Source of the DNA: Achatina immaculata
Lineage: Eukaryota > Mollusca > Gastropoda > Stylommatophora > Achatinidae
Reading direction: 5' to 3'
Assembly: GCA_009760885.1 (NCBI GenBank)
Contig: CM019714.1
Coordinates: 4,768,312 to 4,832,311, forward strand
Length of the DNA stretch: 64,000 nt
Shown here: positions 21,975-34,814 of the stretch, piece by piece
Numbering within the stretch: the stretch's first letter is position 1
Layout: each line of letters opens with the position of its first letter
The notes under the pieces: generated by a model
What the model was told of the DNA's origin: nothing
What the model saw: the letters and a program-made list of their open reading frames with translations, nothing else
Database searches by the model: none
Position numbers and translations under genes: made by a program

Positions 21975-22105
21975 TAGCCACGCCTTATCTGTGTGTCTAA
22001 TCTTTGTGACAGGATATAGCCACGCCTTTTCAGTGTGTCTAATCTTTGTGACAGGATATAGCCACGCCTTTTCAGTGTGTCTAATCTTTGTGACAGGAGA
22101 TAGAC
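21975..22105. repeat. 42-bp repeat, 3 copies
   Basis: The unit contains GTGTGTCTAATCTTTGTGAC followed by AGGATATAGCCACGCC. Confidence 0.88.
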
Positions 22106-22654
22106 ACCCGAGTCCCACAACTCCTGTAGCAGCTCATTCAGCCACCTAGAAAGTTTGAAATAGCAATCATTGTACTTGTCTATTATAAATGATAGTGTTT
22201 CATCTTGTGTACCCGTCAGTGTGAAGGCCACAGCTCCACCCCCCCGCTTAGTCTCTGCCTCATGTGGTAGTGTTTGAGACATTCTGCCAGGAAATAGTCT
22301 TGGTATAGCTCACTAACCACAGCAGCGCTCACGTCATGACTCACCCTCCCATTCTGCTCGTTCTGTCATTGACCGCCCCACACTTCCATCCCTGGCCCCC
22401 ACCCCCCAACTCCCAAAGCAGGCCGGCCAGGGTTGGTACAGTCCAGGGCTTCGGGCTGTGAGGGTCAAGAGAAGAGTTTTTAGTTTGTAGACTGGCTGGA
22501 ACCACGTTGCATGTTTCTGACATACTGTGAGTAGCCAGGGGTTGGCCTTTGTCTGTGTGAGTGTGTGTATGTGCGAGGGTGAGTGTGTTTGTTCATGGAG
22601 TTGTACAGCGCAGGTACGTAGTGTAAGCGTCCTTGTCCTTACAGGCATTAGTAG
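22106..22654. other. Unique intron sequence
   Basis: Non-repetitive, with short poly-C runs near 22239 and 22400. No supported gene. Confidence 0.5.
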
Positions 22655-22900
22655 TAGTTGTAGTGTAGAAATATACATAAAGTAGTAGTAGTAGTAGTTG
22701 TAGTGTAGAAATATACATAAAGTAGTAGTAGTAGTTGTAGTGTAGAAATATACATAAAGTAGTAGTAGTAGTAGTTGAAGTGTAGAAATATACATAAAGT
22801 AGTAGTAGTAGTAGTTGTAGTGTAGAAATATACATAAAGTAGTAGTAGTAGTAGTTGTAGTGTAGAAATATACATAAAGTAGTAGTAGTAGTAGTATATC
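22655..22900. repeat. Compound minisatellite with (AGT)n cores, about 6 copies
   Basis: The unit is AGTTGTAGTGTAGAAATATA plus CATAAAGTAGTAGTAGTAGT. The AGT count varies between copies. Confidence 0.92.
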
Positions 22901-23023
22901 ATCATCACTACTGAGATCACGACAAAATATTGTTTGTGATACTTCAGTAAGAGCATTTATGCCATATCACTTGGTTAATGTATATTTTCACTTGATACAA
23001 GAGCAGAACAAATGCCTGCAGTA

Positions 23024-23175
23024 AGTTGCTTGTGTCTGTTGCTTGTGTCTGTTGCTTGTGTCTGTTGCTTGTTTCTGTTGCTCGTTTCTGTTGCTCGTTT
23101 CTGTTGCTCGTTTCTGTTGCTCGTTTCTGTTGCTTGTGTCTGTTGCTTGTGTCTGTTGCTCGTTTCTGTTGCTTG
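23024..23175. repeat. 13-bp minisatellite, about 12 copies
   Basis: The unit is TTGCTTGTGTCTG, with a TTGCTCGTTTCTG subtype in the middle. The period of 13 explains why all three frames look alike and open. Confidence 0.9.
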
Positions 23176-23240
23176 TGTGTGTGTATCTCCTCTTACTTCT
23201 GTGGAACTTTTCTGTAACCAGTGAACCTGATCTAGGTTTG

Positions 23241-23526
23241 CTTGCACCTTGACCTCATTGTTTTTCTCTCTATTTATCCCGGGCACACATTTCTTTCACC
23301 GTCTGTCTTGTGTGGCAGTGAAAGAAGTGCCGGCTAGACTAGCGCACGGATGCTGTGAAGGGGTAAATAATGTGAAGCCAGAAAATAGGCTGTGAAATAG
23401 TTTTATGCTTTGCAGAGGAAAAAGAGATATTTTGACCCGGGGGGGTCTTATTTAGTGATCGACTTTTAGAACTCGCGTGAAATCACTTAAATATGCTGGT
23501 TTGTCTCTTACACGATAACGCCGGCT
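23241..23526. repeat. 286-bp direct repeat, left copy
   Basis: Starts CTTGCACCTTGACCTCATTG and ends GATAACGCCGGCT. It is identical by eye to 26749-27034, offset 3508 bp. Its last roughly 30 bases are the first unit of the 40-bp GT-rich array, which in this copy is cut off and replaced by the 16-bp array. Confidence 0.92.
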
Positions 23527-26500
23527 TACCTACTTGCTGACTTACCTACTTGCTGACTTACCTACTTGCTGACTTACCTACTTGCTGACTTACCTACTTG
23601 CTGACTTACCTACTTGCTGACTTACCTACTTGCTGACTTACCTACTTGCTGACTTACCTACTTGCTGACTTACCTACTTGCTGACTTACCTACTTGCTGA
23701 CTTACCTACTTGCTGACTTACCTACTTGCTGACTTACCTACTTGCTGACTTACCTACTTGCTGACTTACCTACTTGCTGACTTACCTACTTGCTGACTTA
23801 CCTACTTGCTGACTTACCTACTTGCTGACTTACCTACTTGCTGACTTACCTACTTGCTGACTTACCTACTTGCTGACTTACCTACTTGCTGACTTACCTA
23901 CTTGCTGACTTACCTACTTGCTGACTTACCTACTTGCTGACTTACCTACTTGCTGACTTACCTACTTGCTGACTTACCTACTTGCTGACTTACCTACTTG
24001 CTGACTTACCTACTTGCTGACTTACCTACTTGCTGACTTACCTACTTGCTGACTTACCTACTTGCTGACTTACCTACTTGCTGACTTACCTACTTGCTGA
24101 CTTACCTACTTGCTGACTTACCTACTTGCTGACTTACCTACTTGCTGACTTACCTACTTGCTGACTTACCTACTTGCTGACTTACCTACTTGCTGACTTA
24201 CCTACTTGCTGACTTACCTACTTGCTGACTTACCTACTTGCTGACTTACCTACTTGCTGACTTACCTACTTGCTGACTTACCTACTTGCTGACTTACCTA
24301 CTTGCTGACTTACCTACTTGCTGACTTACCTACTTGCTGACTTACCTACTTGCTGACTTACCTACTTGCTGACTTACCTACTTGCTGACTTACCTACTTG
24401 CTGACTTACCTACTTGCTGACTTACCTACTTGCTGACTTACCTACTTGCTGACTTACCTACTTGCTGACTTACCTACTTGCTGACTTACCTACTTGCTGA
24501 CTTACCTACTTGCTGACTTACCTACTTGCTGACTTACCTACTTGCTGACTTACCTACTTGCTGACTTACCTACTTGCTGACTTACCTACTTGCTGACTTA
24601 CCTACTTGCTGACTTACCTACTTGCTGACTTACCTACTTGCTGACTTACCTACTTGCTGACTTACCTACTTGCTGACTTACCTACTTGCTGACTTACCTA
24701 CTTGCTGACTTACCTACTTGCTGACTTACCTACTTGCTGACTTACCTACTTGCTGACTTACCTACTTGCTGACTTACCTACTTGCTGACTTACCTACTTG
24801 CTGACTTACCTACTTGCTGACTTACCTACTTGCTGACTTACCTACTTGCTGACTTACCTACTTGCTGACTTACCTACTTGCTGACTTACCTACTTGCTGA
24901 CTTACCTACTTGCTGACTTACCTACTTGCTGACTTACCTACTTGCTGACTTACCTACTTGCTGACTTACCTACTTGCTGACTTACCTACTTGCTGACTTA
25001 CCTACTTGCTGACTTACCTACTTGCTGACTTACCTACTTGCTGACTTACCTACTTGCTGACTTACCTACTTGCTGACTTACCTACTTGCTGACTTACCTA
25101 CTTGCTGACTTACCTACTTGCTGACTTACCTACTTGCTGACTTACCTACTTGCTGACTTACCTACTTGCTGACTTACCTACTTGCTGACTTACCTACTTG
25201 CTGACTTACCTACTTGCTGACTTACCTACTTGCTGACTTACCTACTTGCTGACTTACCTACTTGCTGACTTACCTACTTGCTGACTTACCTACTTGCTGA
25301 CTTACCTACTTGCTGACTTACCTACTTGCTGACTTACCTACTTGCTGACTTACCTACTTGCTGACTTACCTACTTGCTGACTTACCTACTTGCTGACTTA
25401 CCTACTTGCTGACTTACCTACTTGCTGACTTACCTACTTGCTGACTTACCTACTTGCTGACTTACCTACTTGCTGACTTACCTACTTGCTGACTTACCTA
25501 CTTGCTGACTTACCTACTTGCTGACTTACCTACTTGCTGACTTACCTACTTGCTGACTTACCTACTTGCTGACTTACCTACTTGCTGACTTACCTACTTG
25601 CTGACTTACCTACTTGCTGACTTACCTACTTGCTGACTTACCTACTTGCTGACTTACCTACTTGCTGACTTACCTACTTGCTGACTTACCTACTTGCTGA
25701 CTTACCTACTTGCTGACTTACCTACTTGCTGACTTACCTACTTGCTGACTTACCTACTTGCTGACTTACCTACTTGCTGACTTACCTACTTGCTGACTTA
25801 CCTACTTGCTGACTTACCTACTTGCTGACTTACCTACTTGCTGACTTACCTACTTGCTGACTTACCTACTTGCTGACTTACCTACTTGCTGACTTACCTA
25901 CTTGCTGACTTACCTACTTGCTGACTTACCTACTTGCTGACTTACCTACTTGCTGACTTACCTACTTGCTGACTTACCTACTTGCTGACTTACCTACTTG
26001 CTGACTTACCTACTTGCTGACTTACCTACTTGCTGACTTACCTACTTGCTGACTTACCTACTTGCTGACTTACCTACTTGCTGACTTACCTACTTGCTGA
26101 CTTACCTACTTGCTGACTTACCTACTTGCTGACTTACCTACTTGCTGACTTACCTACTTGCTGACTTACCTACTTGCTGACTTACCTACTTGCTGACTTA
26201 CCTACTTGCTGACTTACCTACTTGCTGACTTACCTACTTGCTGACTTACCTACTTGCTGACTTACCTACTTGCTGACTTACCTACTTGCTGACTTACCTA
26301 CTTGCTGACTTACCTACTTGCTGACTTACCTACTTGCTGACTTACCTACTTGCTGACTTACCTACTTGCTGACTTACCTACTTGCTGACTTACCTACTTG
26401 CTGACTTACCTACTTGCTGACTTACCTACTTGCTGACTTACCTACTTGCTGACTTACCTACTTGCTGACTTACCTACTTGCTGACTTACCTACTTGCTGA

Positions 26501-26753
26501 CTTACCTACTTGCTGACTTACCTACTTGCTGACTTACCTACTTGCTGACTTACCTACTTGCTGACTTACCTACTTGCTGACTTACCTACTTGCTGACTTA
26601 CCTACTTGCTGACTTACCTACTTGCTGACTTACCTACTTGCTGACTTACCTACTTGCTGACTTACCTACTTGCTGACTTACCTACTTGCTGACTTACCTA
26701 CTTGCTGACTTACCTACTTGCTGACTTACCTACTTGCTGACTTACCTACTTGC
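23525..26753. repeat. Apparently perfect 16-bp tandem array, about 202 copies
   Basis: The unit is CTTACCTACTTGCTGA. The listing follows an exact 240-base cycle from the first to the last unit with no variant seen. Total length is about 3.23 kb. It lies exactly between the two 286-bp direct copies. The older, diverged version of this unit at 21480-21640 is a possible source. Such uniformity contrasts with every other array here. Confidence 0.95.
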
Positions 26754-27034
26754 ACCTTGACCTCATTGTTTTTCTCTCTATTTATCCCGGGCACACATTT
26801 CTTTCACCGTCTGTCTTGTGTGGCAGTGAAAGAAGTGCCGGCTAGACTAGCGCACGGATGCTGTGAAGGGGTAAATAATGTGAAGCCAGAAAATAGGCTG
26901 TGAAATAGTTTTATGCTTTGCAGAGGAAAAAGAGATATTTTGACCCGGGGGGGTCTTATTTAGTGATCGACTTTTAGAACTCGCGTGAAATCACTTAAAT
27001 ATGCTGGTTTGTCTCTTACACGATAACGCCGGCT
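26749..27034. repeat. 286-bp direct repeat, right copy
   Basis: Identical by eye to 23241-23526. Here it runs naturally into the 40-bp array, so this is probably the original junction on its right side, and the left copy is the original on its left side. Confidence 0.92.
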
Positions 27035-28918
27035 CTATACACCGTGTGTGTGTCTCTTACATAATACGGCAGCTCTATACACCGTGTGTGTGTCTCTTAC
27101 ACGATAACGCCGGCTCTATACACCGCGTGTGTGTCTCTTACATAATACGGCAGCTGTATACACCGTGTGTGTGTCTCTTACACGATAACGCCAGCTGTAT
27201 ACACCGTGTGTGTGTCTCTTACACGATAACGCCGGCTGTATACACCGTGTGTGTGTCTCTTACACGATAACGCCAGCTGTATACACCGTGTGTGTGTGTG
27301 TCTCTTACACGATAACGCCAGCTGTATACACCGTGTGTGTGTGTCTCTTACACGATAACGCCGGCTGTATACACCGTGTGTGTGTCTCTTACACGATAAC
27401 GCCGGCTGCATACACCGTGTGTGTGTGTCTCTTACACGATAACGCCAGCTGTATACACCGTGTGTGTGTGTGTCTCTTACACGATAACGCCGGCTGCATA
27501 CACCGTGTGTGTGTCTCTTACACGATAACGCCAGCTGTATACACCGTGTGTGTGTGTCTCTTACACGATAACGCCGGCTGTATACACCGTGTGTGTCTCT
27601 TACACGATAACGCCGGCTGCATACACCGTGTGTGTGTCTCTTACACGATAACGCCGGCTGTATACACCGTGTGTGTGTCTCTTACATAATACGGCAGCTG
27701 TATACACTGTGTGTGTGTCTCTTACATAATACGGCAGCTGTATACACTGTGTGTGTGTCTCTTACATAATACGGCAGCTGTATACACTGTGTGTGTGTCT
27801 CTTACATAATACGTCAGCTGTATACACCGTGTGTGTCTCTTACATAATACGGCAGCTGTGTACACTGTGTGTGTTGTCTCTTACATAATACGGCAGCTGT
27901 ATACACCGTGTGTGTGTCTCTTACATAATACGGCAGCTGTGTACACTGTGTGTGTGTTGTCTCTTACATAATACGGCAGCTGTATACACTGTGTGTCTCT
28001 TACATAATACGGCAGCTGTATACACCGTGTGTGTCTCTTACATAATACGGCAGCTGTGTACACTGTGTGTGTTGTCTCTTACATAATACGGCAGCTGTAT
28101 ACACCGTGTGTGTGTCTCTTACATAATACGGCAGCTGTATACACCGTATGTGTGTCTCTTACACGATAACGCCAGCTGTATACACCGTGTGTGTGTCTCT
28201 TACACGATAACGCCAGCTGTATACAATGTGTGTGTGTCTCTTACATAATGCGGCAGCTGTATACACCGTATGTGTGTCTCTTACACGATAACGCCAGCTG
28301 TATACACCGTGTGTGTGTCTCTTACATAATACGGCAGCTGTATACACCGTGTGTGTCTCTTACATAATACGGCAGCTGTGTACACTGTGTGTGTGTTGTC
28401 TCTTACATAATACGGCAGCTGTATACACCGTGTGTGTGTCTCTTACATAATACGGCAGCTGTATACACCGTGTGTGTGTCTCTTACACGATAACGCCAGC
28501 TGTATACACCGTATGTGTCTCTCTTACACGATAACGCCAGCTGTATACACCGTGTGTGTGTGTCTCTTACACAATACGGCAGCTGTATACACCGTATGTG
28601 TGTCTCTTACACGATAACGTCAGCTGTATATACTGTGTGTGTGTCTCTTACACAATACGTCAGCTGTATACACTGTATGTGTCTACCACACAATACGACA
28701 GCTGTATACACCGTATGTATGTCTCTTACACGATAACGTCAGCTGTATATACTGTGTGTGTCTCTTACACATTAAGGCAGCTGTATACACTGTGTGTGTG
28801 TCTACCACACAATACGACAGCTGTATACACTGTGTGTGTGTCTACCACACAATACGACAGCTGTATACACTGTGTGTGTGTCTACCACACAGTACGGCAG
28901 CTGTGTACACTGTGTACA
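27020..28918. repeat. Roughly 40-bp GT-rich minisatellite, about 47 copies
   Basis: Two unit types occur: ACACGATAACGCCAGCTGTA and ACATAATACGGCAGCTGTAT, each followed by a variable (GT)n and CTCTT. The first type dominates the left part, the second the middle, and a CTACCACACAATACGACAG type the right end. Each unit contains CAGCTG and an alternating GT tract that could adopt Z-DNA. Confidence 0.93.
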
Positions 28919-29039
28919 ACTGTTACTACAAATATAGCGTTCATGAGTGAAAGTTACAGGGGCAGATTGAGGAGGGAGAAAGAAAGAGAGGAGAGAGTGC
29001 CTGGTTTGAAAAAAAAATGACATGATAGGACAAGTGAAT
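28919..29039. other. Short unique spacer
   Basis: Separates the 40-bp and 39-bp arrays. Purine-rich (GAGGGAGAAAGAAAGAGAGG). No gene seen. Confidence 0.6.
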
Positions 29040-32000
29040 AAAAGAAGAAAAGTATTGGAAAAGAAGAGCCAAGCTTGTGTATATAGACGTAGCAGAGAAA
29101 AGAAGAGCCAAGCTTGTGTATATAGACGTAGCAGAGAAAAGAAGAGCCAAGCTTGTGTATATAGACGTAGCAGAGAAAAGAAGAGCCAAGCTTGTGTATA
29201 TAGACGTAGCAGAGAAAAGAAGAGTCAAGCTTGTGTGTAGAAGAAGCAGAGAAAGGAAGAGCCAATCTTGTGTGTGTAGAAGAAGAAGAGAAAGGAAGAG
29301 CCAGTCTTGTGTGTAGAAGAAGCAGAGAAAGGAAGAGCCAATCTTGTGTGTGTAGAAGAAGCAGAGAAAGGAAGAGCCAGGCTTGTGTGTAGAAGAAGCA
29401 GAGAAAGGAAGAGCCAGTCTTATGTGTGTAGAAGAAGCAGAGAAAAAAAGAGCCAGTCTTATGTGTGTAGAAGAAGCAGAGAAAAGAAGAGCCAGTCTTA
29501 TGTGTGTAGAAGAAGCAGAGAAAGGAAGAGCCTGTCTTATGTGTGTAGAAGAAGCAGAGAAAAGAAGAGCCGGTCTTATGTGTGTAGAAAAAGCAGAGAA
29601 AAGAAGAGCCGGTCTTATGTGTGTAGAAAAAGCAGAGAAAGGAAGAGCCAAGCTTGTGTGTAGAAGAAGCAGAGAAAGGAAGAGCCAGTCTTATGTGTGT
29701 AGAAGAAGCAGAGAAAAGAAGAGCCAGTCTTATGTGTGTATAAAAAGCAGAGAAAGGAAGAGCCAGTCTTATATGTGTAGAAGAAGCAGAGAAAAGAAGA
29801 GCCAGTCTTATGTGTGTAGAAGAAGCAGAGAAAAGAAGAGCCAAACTTGTGTGTGTAGAAGAAACAGAGAAAGGAAGAGCCTGTCTTATGTGTGTAGAAG
29901 AAGCAGAGAAAAGAAGAGCCGGTCTTATGTGTAGAAGAAGCAGAGAAAAGAAGAGCCGGTCTTATGTGTGTAGAAAAAGCAGAGAAAGGAAAAGCCAGTC
30001 TTATGTGTAGAAGAAGCAGAGAAAGGAAGAGCCAGTCTTATGTGTGTAGAAGAAGCAGAGAAAAGAAGAGCCAGTCTTATGTGTGTATAAAAAGCAGAGA
30101 AAGGAAGAGCCATCTTATGTGTGTAGAAGAAGCAGAGAAAAGAAGAGCCAGTCTTATGTGTGTAGAAGAAGCAGAGAAAAGAAGAGCCAAACTTGTGTGT
30201 GTAGAAGAAACAGAGAAAGGAAGAGTCAATTTTGTGTGTAGAAGAAGCAGAGAAAGGAAGAGCCAATTTTGTGTGTGTGTAGAAGACAGAGAAAGGAAGA
30301 GCCATCTTATGTATGTAGAAGAGCAGAGAAAGGAAGAGCCAGTCTTATGTGTGCAGAAGAAGCAGAGAAAGGAAGAGCCAGTCTTATGTGTGTAGAAGAA
30401 GCAGAGAAAAGAAGAGCCACTCTTATGTGTGTAGAAAAAGCAGAGAAAGGAAGAGCCAAGCTTGTGTGTAGAAGAAGCAGAGAAAGGAAGAGCCTGTCTT
30501 ATATGTGTAGAAGAAGCAGAGAAAGGAAGAGCCAGTCTTATGTGTGTAGAAGAAGCAGAGAAAGGAAGAGCCTGTCTTATGTGTGTAGAAGAAGCAGAGA
30601 AAGGAAGCCAGTCTTATGTGTGTAGAAGAAGCAGAGAAAATAAGAGCCAAACTTGTGTATGTAGAAGAAACAGAGAAAGGAAGAGCCAAACTTGTGTATG
30701 TAGAAGAAGCAGAGAAAGGAAGAGCCAAACTTGTGTATGTAGAAGAGCAGAGAAAGGAAAAGCCAGTCTTATGTGTGTAGAATAAGCAGAGAAAGGAAGA
30801 GCCAGTCTTATGCGTGTAGAAGAAGCAGAGAAAGGAAGAGCCAGTCTTATATGTGTAGAAGAAGCAGAGAAAGAAAGAGCCAGTCTTATATGTGTAGAAG
30901 AAGCAGAGAAAGGAAGAGCCAGTCTTATGTGTGTAGAAGAAGCAGAGAAAATAAGAGCCAAACTTGTGTATGTAGAAGAAACAGAGAAAGGAAGAGCCAA
31001 ACTTGTGTATGTAGAAGAAGCAGAGAAAGGAAGAGCCAAACTTGTGTATGTAGAAGAAGCAGAGAAAGGAAAAGCCAGTCTTATGTGTGTATAAAAAGCA
31101 GAGAAAGGAAGAGCCAGTCTTATGCGTGTAGAAGAAGCAGAGAAAGGAAGAGCCAGTCTTATATGTGTAGAAGAAGCAGAGAAAGAAAGAGCCAGTCTTA
31201 TATGTGTAGAAGAAGAAGAGAAAGGAAGAGCCAGTCTTATGTGTAGAAGAAGCAGAGAAAATAAGAGCCAAACTTGTGTATGTAGAAGAAACAGAGAAAG
31301 GAAGAGCCAAACTTGTGTATGTAGAAGAAGCAGAGAAAGGAAGAGCCAAACTTGTGTATGTAGAAGAGCAGAGAAAGGAAAAGCCAGTCTTATGTGTGTA
31401 GAAGAAGCAGAGAAAGGAAGAGCCAGTCTTATGCGTGTAGAAGAAGCAGAGAAAGGAAGAGTCAGTCTTATATGTGTAGAAGAAGCAGAGAAAGGAAGAG
31501 CCAAACTTGTGTATGTAGAAGAAGCAGAGAAAGGAAGAGCCAAACTTGTGTATGTAGAAGAAGCAGAGAAAAGAAGAGCCAGTCTTATGTGTGTAGAAGA
31601 AGCAGAGAAAAGAAGAGCCAGTCTTATGTGTGTAGAAGAAGCAGAGAAAGGAAGAGCCTGTCTTATGTGTGTAGAAGAAGCAGAGAAAAGAAGAGCCGGT
31701 CTTATGTGTGTAGAAAAAGCAGAGAAAAGAAGAGCCGGTCTTATGTGTGTAGAAAAAGCAGAGAAAGGAAGAGCCAAGCTTGTGTGTAGAAGAAGCAGAG
31801 AAAGGAAGAGCCAGTCTTATGTGTGTAGAAGAAGCAGAGAAAAGAAGAGCCAGTCTTATGTGTGTATAAAAAGCAGAGAAAGGAAGAGCCAGTCTTATAT
31901 GTGTAGAAGAAGCAGAGAAAAGAAGAGCCAGTCTTATGTGTGTAGAAGAAGCAGAGAAAAGAAGAGCCAAACTTGTGTGTGTAGAAGAAACAGAGAAAGG

Positions 32001-33043
32001 AAGAGTCAATTTTGTGTGTGTAGAAGAAGCAGAGAAAGGAAGAGCCAATTTTGTGTGTGTGTAGAAGAAGCAGAGAAAGGAAGAGCCAGTCTTATGTATG
32101 TAGAAGAAGCAGAGAAAAGAAGAGCCAGTCTTATGTGTGCAGAAGAAGCAGAGAAAGGAAGAGCCAGTCTTATGTGTGTAGAAGAAGCAGAGAAAAGAAG
32201 AGCCACTCTTATGTGTGTAGAAAAAGCAGAGAAAGGAAGAGCCAAGCTTGTGTGTAGAAGAAGCAGAGAAAGGAAGAGCCTGTCTTATATGTGTAGAAGA
32301 AGCAGAGAAAGGAAGAGCCAGTCTTATGTGTGTAGAAGAAGCAGAGAAAGGAAGAGCCTGTCTTATGTGTGTAGAAGAAGCAGAGAAAGGAAGAGCCAGT
32401 CTTATGTGTGTAGAAGAAGCAGAGAAAATAAGAGCCAAACTTGTGTATGTAGAAGAAACAGAGAAAGGAAGAGCCAAACTTGTGTATGTAGAAGAAGCAG
32501 AGAAAGGAAGAGCCAAACTTGTGTATGTAGAAGAAGCAGAGAAAGGAAAAGCCAGTCTTATGTGTGTAGAATAAGCAGAGAAAGGAAGAGCCAGTCTTAT
32601 GCGTGTAGAAGAAGCAGAGAAAGGAAGAGCCAGTCTTATATGTGTAGAAGAAGCAGAGAAAGAAAGAGCCAGTCTTATATGTGTAGAAGAAGCAGAGAAA
32701 GGAAGAGCCAGTCTTATGTGTGTAGAAGAAGCAGAGAAAATAAGAGCCAAACTTGTGTATGTAGAAGAAACAGAGAAAGGAAGAGCCAAACTTGTGTATG
32801 TAGAAGAAGCAGAGAAAGGAAGAGCCAAACTTGTGTATGTAGAAGAAGCAGAGAAAGGAAAAGCCAGTCTTATGTGTGTAGAAGAAGCAGAGAAAGGAAG
32901 AGCCAGTCTTATGCGTGTAGAAGAAGCAGAGAAAGGAAGAGTCAGTCTTATATGTGTAGAAGAAGCAGAGAAAGGAAGAGCCAAACTTGTGTATGTAGAA
33001 GAAGCAGAGAAAGGAAGAGCCAAACTTGTGTATGTAGATAGTA
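29040..33043. repeat. 39-bp purine-rich minisatellite, about 100 copies with higher-order repeats
   Basis: The unit is AGAAGAAGCAGAGAAAGGAA plus GAGCCAGTCTTATGTGTGT. Variants include AAACTTGTGTATGT, AAGCTTGTGT, AATTTTGTGTGT and CTGTCTT. Blocks of variants recur: the AGAAAAAGC cluster at about 29580 and 31708 (offset about 2126), and the rare TAGAATAAG at 30778 and 32567 (offset about 1789). The minus strand is open for 925 codons (33200-30423) and the plus strand for over 600, with no start context or domain. I regard these as by-products of a unit divisible by three. Confidence 0.95.
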
Positions 33044-33299
33044 AGGCCCCGTGGCGCGAGTTTTGATGTAGCTCCTGGTAAAACGCTAACAGCATTTTTG
33101 TGTTTTCTTGCCTTCTGGCTGAAAGTGAGCACACAAACACGCCAGGGTTGCCAGCATTGATACAGAACATAAGTAGAAAAACATTGGTGAGCTCAAACAT
33201 TTCATGCCATCTTGTGTGTGAGTATGTGTGTGAGAGAGGGATTGTGGTGATGGTTAGAGGGTTTTGCTGTTAGGTCGGCATTTGGTACAGGGTTGGATT
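33044..33299. other. Unique spacer
   Basis: Non-repetitive; no gene seen. It includes the first codons of the long minus-strand open frame that runs through the 39-bp array, but those codons resemble no known protein. Confidence 0.5.
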
Positions 33300-34780
33300 G
33301 GGTCGTTAGATCAGTGGGTGGTTCAGAGACGAGTTAGATCAGTAGGTGGTTCAGAGACGAGTTAGATCAGTAGGTGGTGCAGAGACGAGTTAAATCAGTA
33401 GGTGGTTCAGAGACGAGTTAGATCAGTAGGTGGTGCAGAGACGAGTTAAATCAGTAGGTGGTTCAGAGACGAGTTAGATCAGTAGGTGGCTCAGAGACGA
33501 GTTAAATCAATAGGTGGTTCAGAGACGAGTTAAATCAGTAGGTGGTGCAGAGACGAGTTAGATCAGTAGGTGGTGCAGAGACGAGTTAGATCAGTAGGTA
33601 GTACAGAGACGAGTTAGATCAGTAGGTGGCTCAGAGACGAGTAAGATCAGTAGGTGGCTCAGAGACGAGTTAGATCAGCAGGTGGCTCAGAGAAGAGTTA
33701 GATCGGCAGGTGGCTCAGAGACGAGTTAGATCAGCAGGTGGCTCAGAGACGAGTTAGATCAGTAGGTGGTGCAGAGACGAGTTAAATCAGTAGGTGGTTC
33801 AGAGACGAGTTAGATCAGTAGGTGGCTCAGAGACGAGTTAAATCAATAGGTGGTTCAGAGACGAGTTAGATCAGTGGGTGGTGCAGAGACGAGTTAAATC
33901 AGTAGGTGGTTAAGAGACGAGTTAGATCAGTAGGTGGTGCAGAGACGAGTTAGATCAGTAGGTGGCTCAGAGACGAGTTAGATGAGCAGGTGGCTCAGAG
34001 ACGAGTTAGATCAGTAGGTGGCTCAGAGACGAGTTAGATCAGTAGGTGGCTCAGAGACGAGTTAGATCAGTAGGTGGCTCAGAGACGAGTTAGATCAGTA
34101 GGTGGTTCAGAGACGAGTTAGATCAGTAGGTGGTTCAGAGACGAGTTAGATGAGTAGGTGGTTCAGAGACGAGTTAGATCAGTAGGTGGCTCAGAGACGA
34201 GTTAGATGAGTAGGTGGTTCAGAGACGAGTTAGATCAGTAGGTGGCTCAGAGACGAGTTAGATCAGTAGGTGGTTCAGAGACGAGTTAGATGAGTAGGTG
34301 GCTCAGAGACGAGTTAGATGAGTAGGTGGCTCAGAGACGAGTTAGATCAGTAGGTGGTTCAGAGACGAGTTAGATGAGTAGGTGGCTCAGAGACGAGTTA
34401 GATCAGTAGGTGGCTCAGAGACGAGTTAGATCAGTAGGTGGCTCAGAGACGAGTTAGATCAGTAGGTGGTTCAGAGACGAGTTAGATGAGTAGGTGGTTC
34501 AGAGACGAGTTAGATGAGTAGGTGGCTCAGAGACGAGTTAGATCAGTAGGTGGCTCAGAGACGAGTTAGATCAGTAGGTGGTGCAGAGACGAGTTAGATC
34601 AGTAGGTGGCTCAGAGACGAGTTAAATCAGTAGGTGGCTCAGAGACGAGTTAGATCAGTAGGTGGTTCAGAGATGAGTTAGATCAGTAGGTGGCTCAGGG
34701 ACGAATTAGATCAGAGACGAGTTAGATCAGTAGGTGGTGCAGAGATGAGTTAGATCGGCTGTTTGAACAGGGCTGAGTTA
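33300..34780. repeat. 30-bp minisatellite, about 49 copies
   Basis: The unit is GACGAGTTAGATCAGTAGGT plus GGCTCAGAGA, with GGTTCAG, GGTGCAG, TTAAATCA and TAGATGAG variants intermixed. Confidence 0.95.
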
Positions 34781-34814
34781 GATCGTCGGATCTGCTTTTG
34801 GGGAAGAAATGGAT

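Noticed and set aside
30423..33200. A 925-codon minus-strand open frame
   Set aside because: It lies wholly in the 39-bp array apart from a short unknown start. The period is a multiple of three, other frames on both strands are equally open, and there is no domain, start context or splice structure.
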